Shown here in pieces: positions 35,771 through 44,903 of a DNA stretch of 64,000 nucleotides. The number at the start of each line of letters is the position of its first letter. Position 1 is the stretch's first letter. The stretch is taken from contig NZ_RHHR01000002.1 in assembly GCF_003710915.1 (NCBI RefSeq), positions 28,588 through 92,587 of the forward strand, in the 5' to 3' direction. The notes beneath the pieces were generated by a model. That model searched no databases and had not been told where the DNA came from. It worked only from the letters and a program-made list of their open reading frames with translations. A program made the translations under genes and the position numbers. Source of the DNA: Brevibacillus invocatus. GTDB lineage: Bacteria; Bacillota; Bacilli; Brevibacillales; Brevibacillaceae.

Positions 35771-36109
35771 CTATCTTTTTTCGTCCACAAGCAACCCGAT
35801 CATCTCGTGCATTTTGGCGACCATGTCCATCACTTTTTTCGAAGGAATTTCCTTTACTACTTCATTTGATTCCTCATTAATTACCTGAACATAGTACTCA
35901 TTTAACTCTTCGTGCAAAGTAAACTTTAAGTGCGTATTTGTAGCCTGCAGCAATTTGTTTAACCCTGCGATTTCTTTCTCTATCTCACTCTTACTCTGAT
36001 AATGAGGATCTTGTTTGTCTTTAATCAGTTCAGATGAAACTTGCGAAACTACTTCTTGCCTTTGGCTACCCAGTCGCCCCTGAGATGAAAGAATCGAAGA
36101 GATCTCCAT
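35771..36109 (-). CDS. flaG: FlaG-family protein
   Basis: 112 residues; the C-terminal half (about 50-112: LKFTLHEELNEYYVQVINEESNEVVKEIPSKKVMDMVAKM) is the FlaG domain, linked to filament length control. First gene of flaG-fliD-fliS-fliT, behind a sigma-D promoter. Confidence 0.9.
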   Translation of the reverse strand: MEISSILSSQGRLGSQRQEVVSQVSSELIKDKQDPHYQSKSEIEKEIAGLNKLLQATNTHLKFTLHEELNEYYVQVINEESNEVVKEIPSKKVMDMVAKMHEMIGLLVDEKR

Positions 36110-36143
36110 ACTATTCCCCCCAAAAAGTGCTTTCTTATTTTAT

Positions 36144-36171
36144 ATATCGGTAAGTTAAAGGAATAGCTTTA
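36144..36171 (-). promoter_or_regulatory. sigma-D promoter of flaG-fliDST
   Basis: On the minus strand TAAA (36168-36171), 16 bp, then ACCGATAT (36144-36151), a close match to the flagellar sigma-D consensus TAAA-N15-GCCGATAT, 35 bp before flaG. Confidence 0.75.
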
Positions 36172-36263
36172 TTTTCTTTTGCAGTCCCTTCCTATTTTTT
36201 TCAATTCACAATTCTGGCACGTTAACCGATACTGTAGATATGGTGTATTTAAGGAGAGATAAT

Positions 36264-37505
36264 ATGGAGAAAAACATCAGACAAGCTCTTGTACCACAAT
36301 ATATGAAGAACTTTCAGTGTATTGGCTCAGCTTGTGAAGATACATGTTGCCAAGGATGGACAGTGGGAATTGATAAGAAAACTTACAAACTCTATAAAAA
36401 TTTACGGGATAAAGAGTTATATCCGGCTATTACAGACAAAATGAAACGTATCAAAAACGGCGCTAGTGACTTTAATTATGCAATGATTAAGATGAACGAG
36501 GAAGGAAAATGTCCTCTTCTCAATCAAGATCAATTATGTTCAATGCAGCTCAAATTAGGAGAGGACTATCTCTCTAGTGTATGTTCAACCTATCCTCGTA
36601 TCCTGAACAGGGTTAACAACTCACTTGAACAATCCGCATCTTTATCCTGTCCAGAAGCTGCACGACTTGCCCTCTTAAATCCTGATGTTATGCAGTTTGA
36701 AGAAGTCGATTTGGAGATTCCCCCCAAGACACTTGTTTTGCAAAATCTAAATATAGACAATCCTTCTTCTGAGGAATATTACTTTTGGAATGTCCGGGTT
36801 TTTACAATTGAAATATTGCAGAATAGGAATTTTTCGATTACGGAGCGATTACTGGTTTTAGGAGTGTTTTTTGACCAGCTCCAAGCAATTTTGACAGACC
36901 AAAATTATCAAGAAGTGCCATCTTTTATTGAAGCATTTAAAACTGTTGTTCAAATGGGAACTTTGCGAGATAGCCTTAATGAAGTCCCAACTTCTTACGA
37001 TGTTCAATTCCAAATCATCAAGGCTTTGATTGACCTTCGTCTTGCACTTGGCGTTAAAAATCAAGCATATCTTGAATGTGTACAAGATACATTAAATGGT
37101 TTATCTGTTACTGATGATATGTCTAATTATAACGAACAAATTAGTGCTTATCGTTCTGCTTTTAAAGAGCACTATTTACCCTTTATCGAGAATAACCAGC
37201 ATATATTAGAAAACTACCTTGTCAATTATGTTTACAAAGGCCTTTTTCCATTTACTTCTGGAAGAATCAATGTCTTTGAAGAGTATGCACTTCTGGTAAT
37301 TCACTACTCTATGATAAAAACTCATCTTATTGGTATGGCAGGCTACCACAAGAATAGCTTTAATACTGATCTGGTCATTAAACTGATCTATTCTTTCGGC
37401 AGAGTTATCGAACATAATTCCACCTATGTGTACATGATTTCAGAGAAATTAAAACAAAAAGATCTTAAAACCCTGGCACATCTATCGATCCTTATAAAGA
37501 ACTAA
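36264..37505 (+). CDS. fliB: flagellin lysine-N-methylase (FliB-like)
   Basis: 413 residues with the FliB cysteine pattern: C19, C24, C28 and C29 in FQCIGSACEDTCCQGW, then further cysteines in GKCPLL, QLCSMQ, SVCSTYPR and LSCPEA. These likely bind an iron-sulfur or other metal centre. FliB methylates surface lysines of flagellin. ATG 36264 has AGGAGAG upstream. It lies on the plus strand between minus-strand flaG and hag, with its own terminator, and is visibly more AT-rich than its neighbours, which suggests transfer of a filament-modification gene. Confidence 0.85.
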   Translation: MEKNIRQALVPQYMKNFQCIGSACEDTCCQGWTVGIDKKTYKLYKNLRDKELYPAITDKMKRIKNGASDFNYAMIKMNEEGKCPLLNQDQLCSMQLKLGEDYLSSVCSTYPRILNRVNNSLEQSASLSCPEAARLALLNPDVMQFEEVDLEIPPKTLVLQNLNIDNPSSEEYYFWNVRVFTIEILQNRNFSITERLLVLGVFFDQLQAILTDQNYQEVPSFIEAFKTVVQMGTLRDSLNEVPTSYDVQFQIIKALIDLRLALGVKNQAYLECVQDTLNGLSVTDDMSNYNEQISAYRSAFKEHYLPFIENNQHILENYLVNYVYKGLFPFTSGRINVFEEYALLVIHYSMIKTHLIGMAGYHKNSFNTDLVIKLIYSFGRVIEHNSTYVYMISEKLKQKDLKTLAHLSILIKN

Positions 37506-37514
37506 TAAAACCAT

Positions 37515-37549
37515 GAGAACTGGCATTGGTGATAGCCAGTTCTCTTTTT
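37515..37549 (+). terminator. terminator of fliB
   Basis: GAGAACTGGC and GCCAGTTCTC form a perfect 10-bp stem followed by TTTTTG. Confidence 0.88.
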
Positions 37550-37570
37550 GTCATCTATTAAAAATGAAAT

Positions 37571-37604
37571 AACAAAAAGCTACCGAAGAGAATCTCGGTA
37601 GCTT
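37571..37604 (-). terminator. terminator of hag
   Basis: On the minus strand AAGCTACCGA and TCGGTAGCTT form a perfect 10-bp stem followed by TTTGTT. Confidence 0.88.
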
Positions 37605-37635
37605 CAAGATTAAAGGTACGTATATACTGAAAAAA

Positions 37636-38463
37636 TTAACGCAGCAATTGCAATACGCCTTGTGGCAATTGGTTTGCTTGTGCCAGCATAGCTTGAGAAG
37701 CTTGAGTAAGAATGTTGTTCTTGGTGAATTGCATTTGCTCCTTCGCCATATCTACATCACGGATACGGGATTCAGCAGCAGTTAGGTTTTCAGCCGTAAT
37801 GTTCAAGTTGTTGATAGTGTTTTCGAGGCGATTTTGGTTAGCACCCAGGTAAGAACGCGCAGCACTCACAGCATTGATTTGAGCTTCAACAGCTGCCAAT
37901 GTAGTTTGTGCATCTGCTTGAGTATTGATTTTCCAACTCTTAACTGCAGTTTCGACTGCAGTAATGTCAAATTTAGTAGTATCCAGATCCAGCTTTTGAG
38001 CTGCTTCTTGACCAATTTGCAGAGTGATTTTATTATTAGCTGCTGTATTGTCAAGCAAGCTGATACCATTAAATTTGGTGTTACCTTTGATGTTGGTAAC
38101 CTCTGCAGTCAGCTCGGTCAGCTCTTCTTGAAGGCGAACACGGTCGGTAGCTTCTTCGTATGTTCCGTTTGCAGATTGAGTCGCAATTTCTTTAATACGA
38201 ACGAGCATATTGTTAACTGTTTGCAGAGCACCCTCAGCAACTTGGATCAGGGAGATACCGTCCTGGGAGTTGCGGGAAGCTTGTTCCATACCGCGGATTT
38301 GCGCACGCATACGCTCGGAGATCGAGAGACCTGCAGCGTCGTCAGCAGCACGGTTGATGCGGTAGCCGGAAGACAGTTTTTCAACGTTTTTGGACAGGTT
38401 GCCAGTGTTTACACCCAGTTGACGGTGCGTGTTGATCGCAGACATATTGTGTTGGATAATCAT
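37636..38463 (-). CDS. hag: flagellin
   Basis: Filament subunit, 275 residues from ATG 38463 (MIIQHNMSAIN) with AAGGAGG eight bases upstream. It has conserved N-terminal (about 1-140) and C-terminal (about 190-275) D0/D1 helices and only a short central section, so the surface domains are reduced, as in B. subtilis Hag. Substrate for the neighbouring FliB-like methylase and FliS. Leader carries a CsrA site and a sigma-D type promoter. Confidence 0.96.
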   Translation of the reverse strand: MIIQHNMSAINTHRQLGVNTGNLSKNVEKLSSGYRINRAADDAAGLSISERMRAQIRGMEQASRNSQDGISLIQVAEGALQTVNNMLVRIKEIATQSANGTYEEATDRVRLQEELTELTAEVTNIKGNTKFNGISLLDNTAANNKITLQIGQEAAQKLDLDTTKFDITAVETAVKSWKINTQADAQTTLAAVEAQINAVSAARSYLGANQNRLENTINNLNITAENLTAAESRIRDVDMAKEQMQFTKNNILTQASQAMLAQANQLPQGVLQLLR

Positions 38464-38470
38464 GTACAAT

Positions 38471-38509
38471 TCCTCCTTGAGAGTTCGACAGTCACGTCCC
38501 TGTGACTGT
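38471..38509 (-). promoter_or_regulatory. CsrA-binding leader of hag
   Basis: On the minus strand ACAGTCAC and GTGACTGT form a perfect 8-bp stem (38502-38509 with 38488-38495) that displays AGGGAC in a 6-base loop, the classic GGA-in-loop CsrA site. The ribosome site AAGGAGGA, 15 bases on, is a second GGA site. This matches the two-site mechanism by which CsrA blocks hag translation in B. subtilis until FliW removes it. Confidence 0.78.
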
Positions 38510-38568
38510 TGCTATTTATTTAGGACGAATCGCAATCGCGCGCTTGCGACTTTGTCCCTACATTTCTA

Positions 38569-38596
38569 TTATCGGAATCTACTGATAAGGTTGTTA
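38569..38596 (-). promoter_or_regulatory. sigma-D type promoter of hag
   Basis: On the minus strand TAAC (38593-38596), 16 bp, then TCCGATAA (38569-38576). A fair match to TAAA-N15-GCCGATAT; the transcript would carry about 100 bases of leader. Confidence 0.6.
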
Positions 38597-38649
38597 GCAT
38601 ATTTAGAGTTTTTTTCTTCTTTTTTCTGCAAAAAAAATAAAAAGATGAT

Positions 38650-38898
38650 CTAGTGACCATCTTCGGATTTCTGATTCATTTGCATGAGTTGTTTTACAGC
38701 CGACCAATCACTTTGATTCTGTGTAGCCAATCTATTTTCCTCCTGAATTGCATCGTAAATCTCTTTCCGATACACACCCAGTTTCCGAGGTGCCGCGATC
38801 CCGATGCGCACCTGGTCTCCTTCAATAGAGATAATCTTGATTTCAATGGTGTCACCGATCATTATGGATTCATTCTTCTTTCTAGAAAGGACCAGCAT
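38650..38898 (-). CDS. csrA: carbon storage regulator CsrA
   Basis: RNA-binding translational repressor of flagellin. 82 residues from ATG 38898 ([20 protein letters not shown]), which matches the family start. It overlaps no gene but begins 13 bp after the fliW stop. The product lies between fliW and its target hag. Confidence 0.95.
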   Translation of the reverse strand: MLVLSRKKNESIMIGDTIEIKIISIEGDQVRIGIAAPRKLGVYRKEIYDAIQEENRLATQNQSDWSAVKQLMQMNQKSEDGH

Positions 38899-38911
38899 GT
38901 CTGGACACCAC

Positions 38912-39328
38912 CTACTCTTGATCCGCAGCTTGTTGCCCAAACAACGGCTGACGGATGGAATACGTATCTTCTGGCAAGATGATTTGTCTACCCATTCGAT
39001 TGCTTAGATTCACCACGATGGGAGCTTTTAAATTGACCGTAGCCTGATGATTGCCCCGGATCGTGACAATAGAAAACACCGCAACAGGAGAATCCCCATT
39101 AAGGTGAAGGGCTTCCTTGGACGCATCGGTCAGCGAAAACTGGTAGTGAGGAAAGAAAGAAAAGGGATTTATCACCCAGAATCCGACATCCTTTTCTTCC
39201 GTAGACTGAATCAGAAAAAACGGACTTTCCTCTTCCTGCACCAGTTGAAAAAACTGCAAATGGGAAAAACCAGGAAGGCCTTCTTCAAAAAATAGCTTGC
39301 CCAATTCTACTCGTTGACTTGCGTTCAT
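38912..39328 (-). CDS. fliW: flagellar assembly factor FliW
   Basis: CsrA antagonist and flagellin sensor. 138 residues with the family patterns [33 protein letters not shown] and the [21 protein letters not shown]-terminal signature. Forms the FliW-CsrA-Hag switch with its neighbours. Confidence 0.95.
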   Translation of the reverse strand: MNASQRVELGKLFFEEGLPGFSHLQFFQLVQEEESPFFLIQSTEEKDVGFWVINPFSFFPHYQFSLTDASKEALHLNGDSPVAVFSIVTIRGNHQATVNLKAPIVVNLSNRMGRQIILPEDTYSIRQPLFGQQAADQE

Positions 39329-39341
39329 ATTTTCGCCTCGC

Positions 39342-39920
39342 TTACATCATTCGGTCCAACTGGCTACCCACGACATCAATTTTCAAGCTATTGTATTGTA
39401 TCATATAAGGCTCTACCTTGCCCGGCGTATAGGATAATTCAGGGGGCTTGGTTACAGGATTCATGGTCATACCGTTGCGCTGGACCTGGATCACCACTGG
39501 CTTGAGCTGAATGTGAATATCCACACCCTCATCTGCTGATGCAGAAGGAGGTCTATATCCGCCTTCCAGTACTCGTAGCCCTTTTTCCCTGCCAATAGCA
39601 GCGATGGCGTTTTCCTTGGTATAAATTCGCATTAGACGATCGCCTTCCTGACTCTTTTCAGCGATCGCCTGCATTGCCTTTCGTTTTCCGTATGCTGCAT
39701 TGCTGTCACTAAATTGCATTGAAGTCATGATGCCAATATTGGCACGAGCTTGACTAGAATCGATCGACAGTTCCAGTCGTGCTTGCTCAATATCCAGTTT
39801 GGCTGGCACCTGACTTAGATTCATCTCAGCAGCCGGTTGTCTGATTTCCTGTACAGGTTTATTGATGTTTAGGCCAAGACGGGCAAAAGTACTTTCCATC
39901 CGTAATTGTGCGATTGGCAT
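39342..39920 (-). CDS. DUF6470-family protein (YviE-like)
   Basis: 192 residues, function unknown. It sits between flgL and fliW as B. subtilis yviE does. Beta-rich, with no membrane segment; N-terminus PIAQLRMESTFARLGLNIN is typical. Confidence 0.82.
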   Translation of the reverse strand: MPIAQLRMESTFARLGLNINKPVQEIRQPAAEMNLSQVPAKLDIEQARLELSIDSSQARANIGIMTSMQFSDSNAAYGKRKAMQAIAEKSQEGDRLMRIYTKENAIAAIGREKGLRVLEGGYRPPSASADEGVDIHIQLKPVVIQVQRNGMTMNPVTKPPELSYTPGKVEPYMIQYNSLKIDVVGSQLDRMM

Positions 39921-39949
39921 CCTGTCAGCCTCCTGTATCTCAACTCACC

Positions 39950-40852
39950 TTATCGCAGGAAGTCCAGCAAGGTAGGCTGAATAATTCGGGCCCCTGCACC
40001 CAATGCCGCGTTATGCACGCTCTCCTGCGTTTTCAAATCTGTCATAACCTTTGCCATATCGGCATCCTCATTTTTGGACATCAAACCGGTGATGCTTACT
40101 TCCTGGGTATCCAGACGCTCCGCGATCAATTCCACGCGGTTTACACTCGCTCCCAAAGTTGCTCTTTCTGCAAGCAAGTTATCAAATTGATCATCCATCA
40201 CCGTCTGGAACTGTGTTGCCGATCTACCCGCTTTCAGTTCGTCGATGATATTATTCAACACTTTGAACACATTGCCAGCGGCATTCGGGTAATTAAATAT
40301 GTTTTGGGCATTTACGTTGGAAGTGACAAAGACATTCTGACTGACTTCGAGGTTGATCGGAGAAGCATTTGTACTGACAAAGTCTCCTTTTCCACCCAGT
40401 GCGTTGGCATCAAATGGAGCTTTGTTTGTATCAGTTCCAGCGAAAATGTACTTACCATTAATCTGCTGATTTGCCAAAGTACCCATATGATTTTTCAATT
40501 CTTCTATTTCCGCACCCATCGTCTTTAAATCCTCGGGCGAAACGGCCCCGTCACCCGAGTAAACAAGCAGTTCTTTCACCCGCTTCATAATATTACCCAT
40601 CTCGTCCATGGTAGCATCGGTCATATCCATCCATGACTGCGCTTCATCCACATTACGTTTGTACTGATCATTCTCCATCAGAGAGGATCTGTAAAACATC
40701 CCCCGCGCTGCGACCACTGGATCATCAGAGGGCTTCTCAACTTTTCTTCCCGAAGAAAGCATGTGCTGCAGCTTGTCCATATTGTGCATCGAATTGTTCA
40801 GATTGCGAAGCATGTTGCTATTGAGCATGGTTTGCGTTACGCGTACTGACAA
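39950..40852 (-). CDS. flgL: flagellar hook-filament junction protein FlgL
   Basis: HAP3, 300 residues. Flagellin-like terminal helices: N-terminal MSVRVTQTMLNSNMLRNLN and C-terminal TDLKTQESVHNAALGAGARIIQPTLLDFL. Follows flgK by 15 bp. Confidence 0.94.
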   Translation of the reverse strand: MSVRVTQTMLNSNMLRNLNNSMHNMDKLQHMLSSGRKVEKPSDDPVVAARGMFYRSSLMENDQYKRNVDEAQSWMDMTDATMDEMGNIMKRVKELLVYSGDGAVSPEDLKTMGAEIEELKNHMGTLANQQINGKYIFAGTDTNKAPFDANALGGKGDFVSTNASPINLEVSQNVFVTSNVNAQNIFNYPNAAGNVFKVLNNIIDELKAGRSATQFQTVMDDQFDNLLAERATLGASVNRVELIAERLDTQEVSITGLMSKNEDADMAKVMTDLKTQESVHNAALGAGARIIQPTLLDFLR

Positions 40853-40867
40853 GACTCATTCCTCCTA

Positions 40868-42355
40868 TTAGAGACCGACACGGCCCATGCCGTTGATAAC
40901 TTTATCCAGCACTTCATCCATGCTCGTCATGACGCGGGCAGAAGCACTGTAGGCATGCTGGTATTTAACCATTTCAGCCATCTCTTCATCGATTGATACC
41001 CCGGAAACAGATTGGCGCTGGTTGTTGACTGTCCCCACAAGCATCTCCGCGTTCTTCTGGTTACGGATCGCTTCCTGCGCATCGATCCCCATCTGGCTGA
41101 TGGTATAGCGGTAGTAGTTGTCCAAAGTAGAGCTCTCGGCCAAATCTGTAGGTCCAGTACCCGCTGCAAGCACTTTAAATTTGATCGAAGCGATTGCCAG
41201 GGCGCTTTCGTTGTTCCCTACCGGTGTCCCGGCTGCCTCTGGCTTGGCCGCTGCGATGGCATCCAGGCTTTGCATAATAGCAGGATTGACCACGATTTTA
41301 GAAGCGCCTTTTGGATAGTCCTTAGTCGCTGCGTTTGCAGCCAAGGCATCGGCATCCACGAAAAATGGAAGATCCTGCACCCCGCCATTGGCGATATCCG
41401 TAAGACTGCGTCCCGCGCGGTGGAGATCATTGATTTCTTTGGTCAGGTTGACTGCCAGAACGTCCAGCCGATTCAAAATGTTAGGGACGATTTGGTCCCG
41501 TGATTCAAGGGTTCCTGCGAGATAACCCGTTGTCGGAGTGAAAGCCGCTCCACCCAACGTGATGTTGCTTTTCCCCGTCACGGGATCTTGCGTCGCTACA
41601 AACGGCTGCGATGTCACACCAGTGACGAACGCACGCCCTTCAATGGTGATGTCAACCATGCCGTTCACCGTTTGAGTCGCTCTCACTTCTACGAGTTTAG
41701 AAAGTTTGTCGATGAGGACATCTCGTTGGTCGTACAAGTCGTTTGGGGAGTAACCATGCGGCTCCACATTCGCGATCTGACTGTTTAACGCTGCAATTTG
41801 CTGACCCAGGGAGTTGATCTCCAAGGATTTGACATTCACAACGTTGTCCAGGTCTGTCCGCACCTCTTCCAGATGCGTGTAGAGGGTATTGAAGGTATCC
41901 GCAACAGCCTTGCTGCGTTCACGGACTACTGCACGTGCAGACGTATCAGCAGGGTCCTTCGCCAGGTCCTGCCATGCTTGCCACATCTGGTCCATGACCT
42001 TCGCCAGGCCTGTATCAGACGGTTCGTTCATGATGCCTTCCAGTTTGTCCAGCGTCTCCGCGCGGGCATCCCAATAGCCTTGGCGTTTGTACTCGTTGCG
42101 GTATTGGATGTCGAGGAATTCTTCCCGCAGTCGCTGAATGCTGTCCGCACGAACTCCTGTCCCCATGAGTCCGGCTTCTACCCCCGCTTGAAGGCCGACA
42201 TAAGGGAGGCCGTTCGTTGTCACCATATTGACTCGTTGCCGACTATATCCTTCTGTATTTGTATTGGCGATATTGTGACCTGTCGTATTCAATGCCGCCT
42301 GTTGAGCAAACAAACCGCGTTTGCTTACTTCCAGGCCGTGAAAGGTAGATCGCAT
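40868..42355 (-). CDS. flgK: flagellar hook-associated protein FlgK
   Basis: HAP1, 495 residues, with the rod/hook N-terminal motif (LFAQQAALNTTGHNIANTNT) and the conserved C-terminal SGVSIDEEMAEMVKYQHAYSASARVMTSMDEVL. Next to flgN and flgL in the normal order. Confidence 0.96.
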   Translation of the reverse strand: MRSTFHGLEVSKRGLFAQQAALNTTGHNIANTNTEGYSRQRVNMVTTNGLPYVGLQAGVEAGLMGTGVRADSIQRLREEFLDIQYRNEYKRQGYWDARAETLDKLEGIMNEPSDTGLAKVMDQMWQAWQDLAKDPADTSARAVVRERSKAVADTFNTLYTHLEEVRTDLDNVVNVKSLEINSLGQQIAALNSQIANVEPHGYSPNDLYDQRDVLIDKLSKLVEVRATQTVNGMVDITIEGRAFVTGVTSQPFVATQDPVTGKSNITLGGAAFTPTTGYLAGTLESRDQIVPNILNRLDVLAVNLTKEINDLHRAGRSLTDIANGGVQDLPFFVDADALAANAATKDYPKGASKIVVNPAIMQSLDAIAAAKPEAAGTPVGNNESALAIASIKFKVLAAGTGPTDLAESSTLDNYYRYTISQMGIDAQEAIRNQKNAEMLVGTVNNQRQSVSGVSIDEEMAEMVKYQHAYSASARVMTSMDEVLDKVINGMGRVGL

Positions 42356-42369
42356 CCTAGCACCTCTTT

Positions 42370-42867
42370 TTATGCTTTTTTATTGAAAAAATTCCGATTC
42401 GCCTGCTTGATATCATGGGTTGGTTTTCCGTAGATATAATCATCCTCAGGCGTATCCGTGATCAAATCCAGCGTCATGTTCACAAAAGAAAGGGATTGCT
42501 TGAGCAATTGCTGATTCAGCTCATTGGCATCTCGCAATTCCCCTACGATCCGACTCAGTTCTTCGCGGTACGTTGAGAGGCGCTGCTTCTCTTCCGCGCT
42601 GGTCGTCAACTTGATCAATTCAGCCAACGTACCTTCCTGCAAGGTGAATCCCTTTTCACTGGAAAGCTCTCGCACGGCACTTTGTCGCGCCGTCTCCGCA
42701 GCCGTTACCCCTTTGATCAGCTTTTGTTCCTGTCGGGTAATAGCCACCAGCTCGTCGATCTCACCTTTGATCAGTATCTGCTTCTTCTGCTCGGCCAGGG
42801 TATACATGGCTTTGTGCAGTTGGATCAAGTTGTCGAGCAGATCGTAGAGTGTCTCCATCTTCGTCAT
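42370..42867 (-). CDS. flgN: FlgN-family export chaperone
   Basis: 165-residue all-helical protein in the flgN position upstream of flgK, whose product it should chaperone together with FlgL. GAGGG lies upstream of the ATG at 42867. Confidence 0.88.
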   Translation of the reverse strand: MTKMETLYDLLDNLIQLHKAMYTLAEQKKQILIKGEIDELVAITRQEQKLIKGVTAAETARQSAVRELSSEKGFTLQEGTLAELIKLTTSAEEKQRLSTYREELSRIVGELRDANELNQQLLKQSLSFVNMTLDLITDTPEDDYIYGKPTHDIKQANRNFFNKKA

Positions 42868-42898
42868 GTTGTTCCCTCAGCTTCCTCGAAGAAGTGTG

Positions 42899-43174
42899 CT
42901 ACCATTTTTTCCAAAAGGAAAGGAACTTGTCCGCGATTTTCTCGCTAGGCACATGGTACGTGCCTTCCTGAACCTGTTTGCGCAGCTGCTCTACCTTTTC
43001 GCGGCGCGCAGGAGCATTCGGGTCTTCGATTTGTTTCAGCATCTCCATGGCCTCTGTAGAAATTTTCACTTCATCTTTTCCCATCGCCATTTTTCCTTTT
43101 TTGCTCACTGATGCGGTACCCGTCTTATTGTATGCCTGAATCATCCCTGTACGATTGGGTTCATGTATTCGCAT
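42899..43174 (-). CDS. flgM: anti-sigma factor FlgM
   Basis: Holds sigma-D inactive until the hook is finished. 91 residues from ATG 43174 (MRIHEPNRTGMIQAYNK) with GAGAGGA upstream. The sigma-binding helices lie in about 45-88 (VKISTEAMEMLKQIED and VEQLRKQVQEGTYHVPSEKIADKFL). Confidence 0.92.
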   Translation of the reverse strand: MRIHEPNRTGMIQAYNKTGTASVSKKGKMAMGKDEVKISTEAMEMLKQIEDPNAPARREKVEQLRKQVQEGTYHVPSEKIADKFLSFWKKW

Positions 43175-43224
43175 GCGAAACCATCCTCTCAAGCGATCGG
43201 TTCTTCCTGATCGCCTTCTGTAGG

Positions 43225-43270
43225 TAAAATAAAAATAAAACCGACGATACTTCTTAGTAGTATCATCGGC
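43225..43270 (-). terminator. terminator upstream of flgM, originally behind yvyF
   Basis: On the minus strand CCGATGATAC and GTATCGTCGG form a 10-bp stem with one wobble pair, followed by TTTTATTTTTATTTT. The nearest upstream minus-strand gene is yvyF, now separated from it by the tnpB element. Confidence 0.8.
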
Positions 43271-43380
43271 AATTTCGTTTCTAACGATTAGTTCTTTTCT
43301 TTGAAAACTATCTAAGTCAGGCGAGGTACTCCTACTTCATATAAGTGGGTGAATCGCTTTTCTTTTTGCCTGCTTTTGTA

Positions 43381-43386
43381 TATAAT
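43381..43386 (+). promoter_or_regulatory. -10 element upstream of tnpB
   Basis: TATAAT 57 bp before the tnpB start; no strong -35 is visible. Confidence 0.4.
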
Positions 43387-43442
43387 TAAAACAAGAACAA
43401 ATGTTCCTATTTAGGAATATAGGAAAAAGGAGGTGAAAAAAC

Positions 43443-44903
43443 ATGAAAGGCAAAAGTTCCTACCAAACCTACCAGATTTGGATCAAACCAGGCCATCGGC
43501 TGTTTCCATATTTTCAAGGGATGTGTCAACAAGCCAAAGGTTTGTATAACACCACGAACTTTTACATCCGACAGGTGTATACCGCAGTGACCCAAGAGAA
43601 GGGGCTTCAACCACTTCAACAGGAGGTGATGGATGCATTGATTCGGCATATTGATGCTATCAACGACAACCAGCTTCTCGCCTATCAGAAGAAACAAGAA
43701 AAGGAATGGTTGAAACCTTTAGAACAACGCAAAGAAGTCCATGCCAACCTCTTTTCTCTTCCGACGAAAGCGAATGCAATGATCACCTATCCCTTTCTCG
43801 ATGCGTTATTTAAAGCGATAGGGCAAGAAAATTATCGTTCCTTGCCTGCGCAAAGCAGTCAAAACATCATGAAAGTCGTCTTTCAAAATTGGAAGAGCTT
43901 CTTCGCCTTGCGGAAGAAGTGGCGCGATCATCCTGTTTCTTTGACAGGAGAGCCGCGTATTCCGAAGTATTGCCGTACTTCGCAAAAAGAAGTGATTTTC
44001 ACCAACCAGGATTGTAAAATCAAAAATCAGCGGTTCTTAAAGCTTCCCCATACGAAGCAACGCTTGAATATCGGCAAAGTGGGTTATACCAACGGAAAGC
44101 TGATGCAAGTTCGTGTTATTCCATACTATGGACGTTATGTGGTCGAGCTGATCTTCACCTGCGAAGAACAGCTACAAGTGCATCCCACGCATCGGGTGAT
44201 GGCGATGGATCTGGGCATTGATAACCTGGCAACCATTGTGACCAATACAGGCAGAACGCCAACATTGGTCAAGGGCAAGGTCGTCAAATCGATCAATCAG
44301 TATTACAACAAGCAGAAGGCGCACTATCATGGCATTTTGCGGCAAGGAAAGAAAGCGTACGAAGGTCAAATGACTTCGCAGCGCTTGGAACGTTTACATC
44401 GTAAACGATTTCTGAAAATCAAGGATTTCTTTCATAAAGCGAGTTATGCCATCATGGGAATCGCTTTGCAAGAGCGGATTGGAACCATTGTCATTGGTCA
44501 CAACAAGCAATGGAAAAGCGAAGCCAACATGGGCAGGCGAAATAATCAGTCGTTTTGCCACATTCCGCATCATCTACTCATCCAGATGATTCTGTACAAA
44601 GCAAAACGCTTGGGCATTTCGACCGTCGTGCGAGAAGAATCGTACACCTCAAAGGCAAGCTTTCTAGATTGTGATGATATTCCCGTATATGGGGAAAGTG
44701 ATACGAAAAAGCTCTTCTCGGGAAGACGGATCCACCGTGGCATGTATCGCTCTGCAACAGGCATGTGCATCAACGCTGATGTGAATGGTGCATACAACAT
44801 TTTGCGAAAAGAAGTTCCAACGGCATTTGCTAATGGAATAGAGGGGTTGGACAGCCTTATGGCTGTCGCAGTGTCAACTCCGCTTGTGTTAAGCGTCCGA
44901 TAA
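43443..44903 (+). CDS. tnpB: TnpB RNA-guided nuclease, variant without zinc ribbon
   Basis: 486 residues, OrfB of IS200/IS605. RuvC-I aspartate D256 in MAMDLGIDNLAT and RuvC-III aspartate D446 in INADVNGAYNIL are intact. At the usual RuvC-II site (IVIEDLN-like) the sequence is IVIGHNKQWK, with glycine 352 instead of glutamate. E398/E399 in REESYTSKASFLD could take its place, as in TnpB groups with a relocated glutamate. The CxxC zinc ribbon expected between RuvC-II and RuvC-III is missing. ATG has AAAGGAGGTG upstream. TnpB cuts DNA guided by an RNA from the element's right end. Confidence 0.88.
   Translation: MKGKSSYQTYQIWIKPGHRLFPYFQGMCQQAKGLYNTTNFYIRQVYTAVTQEKGLQPLQQEVMDALIRHIDAINDNQLLAYQKKQEKEWLKPLEQRKEVHANLFSLPTKANAMITYPFLDALFKAIGQENYRSLPAQSSQNIMKVVFQNWKSFFALRKKWRDHPVSLTGEPRIPKYCRTSQKEVIFTNQDCKIKNQRFLKLPHTKQRLNIGKVGYTNGKLMQVRVIPYYGRYVVELIFTCEEQLQVHPTHRVMAMDLGIDNLATIVTNTGRTPTLVKGKVVKSINQYYNKQKAHYHGILRQGKKAYEGQMTSQRLERLHRKRFLKIKDFFHKASYAIMGIALQERIGTIVIGHNKQWKSEANMGRRNNQSFCHIPHHLLIQMILYKAKRLGISTVVREESYTSKASFLDCDDIPVYGESDTKKLFSGRRIHRGMYRSATGMCINADVNGAYNILRKEVPTAFANGIEGLDSLMAVAVSTPLVLSVR

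Noticed and set aside
43241..43269. Hairpin CCGACGATAC/GTATCATCGG as the left end of the tnpB element
   Set aside because: It is followed on the minus strand by a long T-rich run and fits a terminator for yvyF; a separate hairpin nearer to tnpB is a better left-end candidate.
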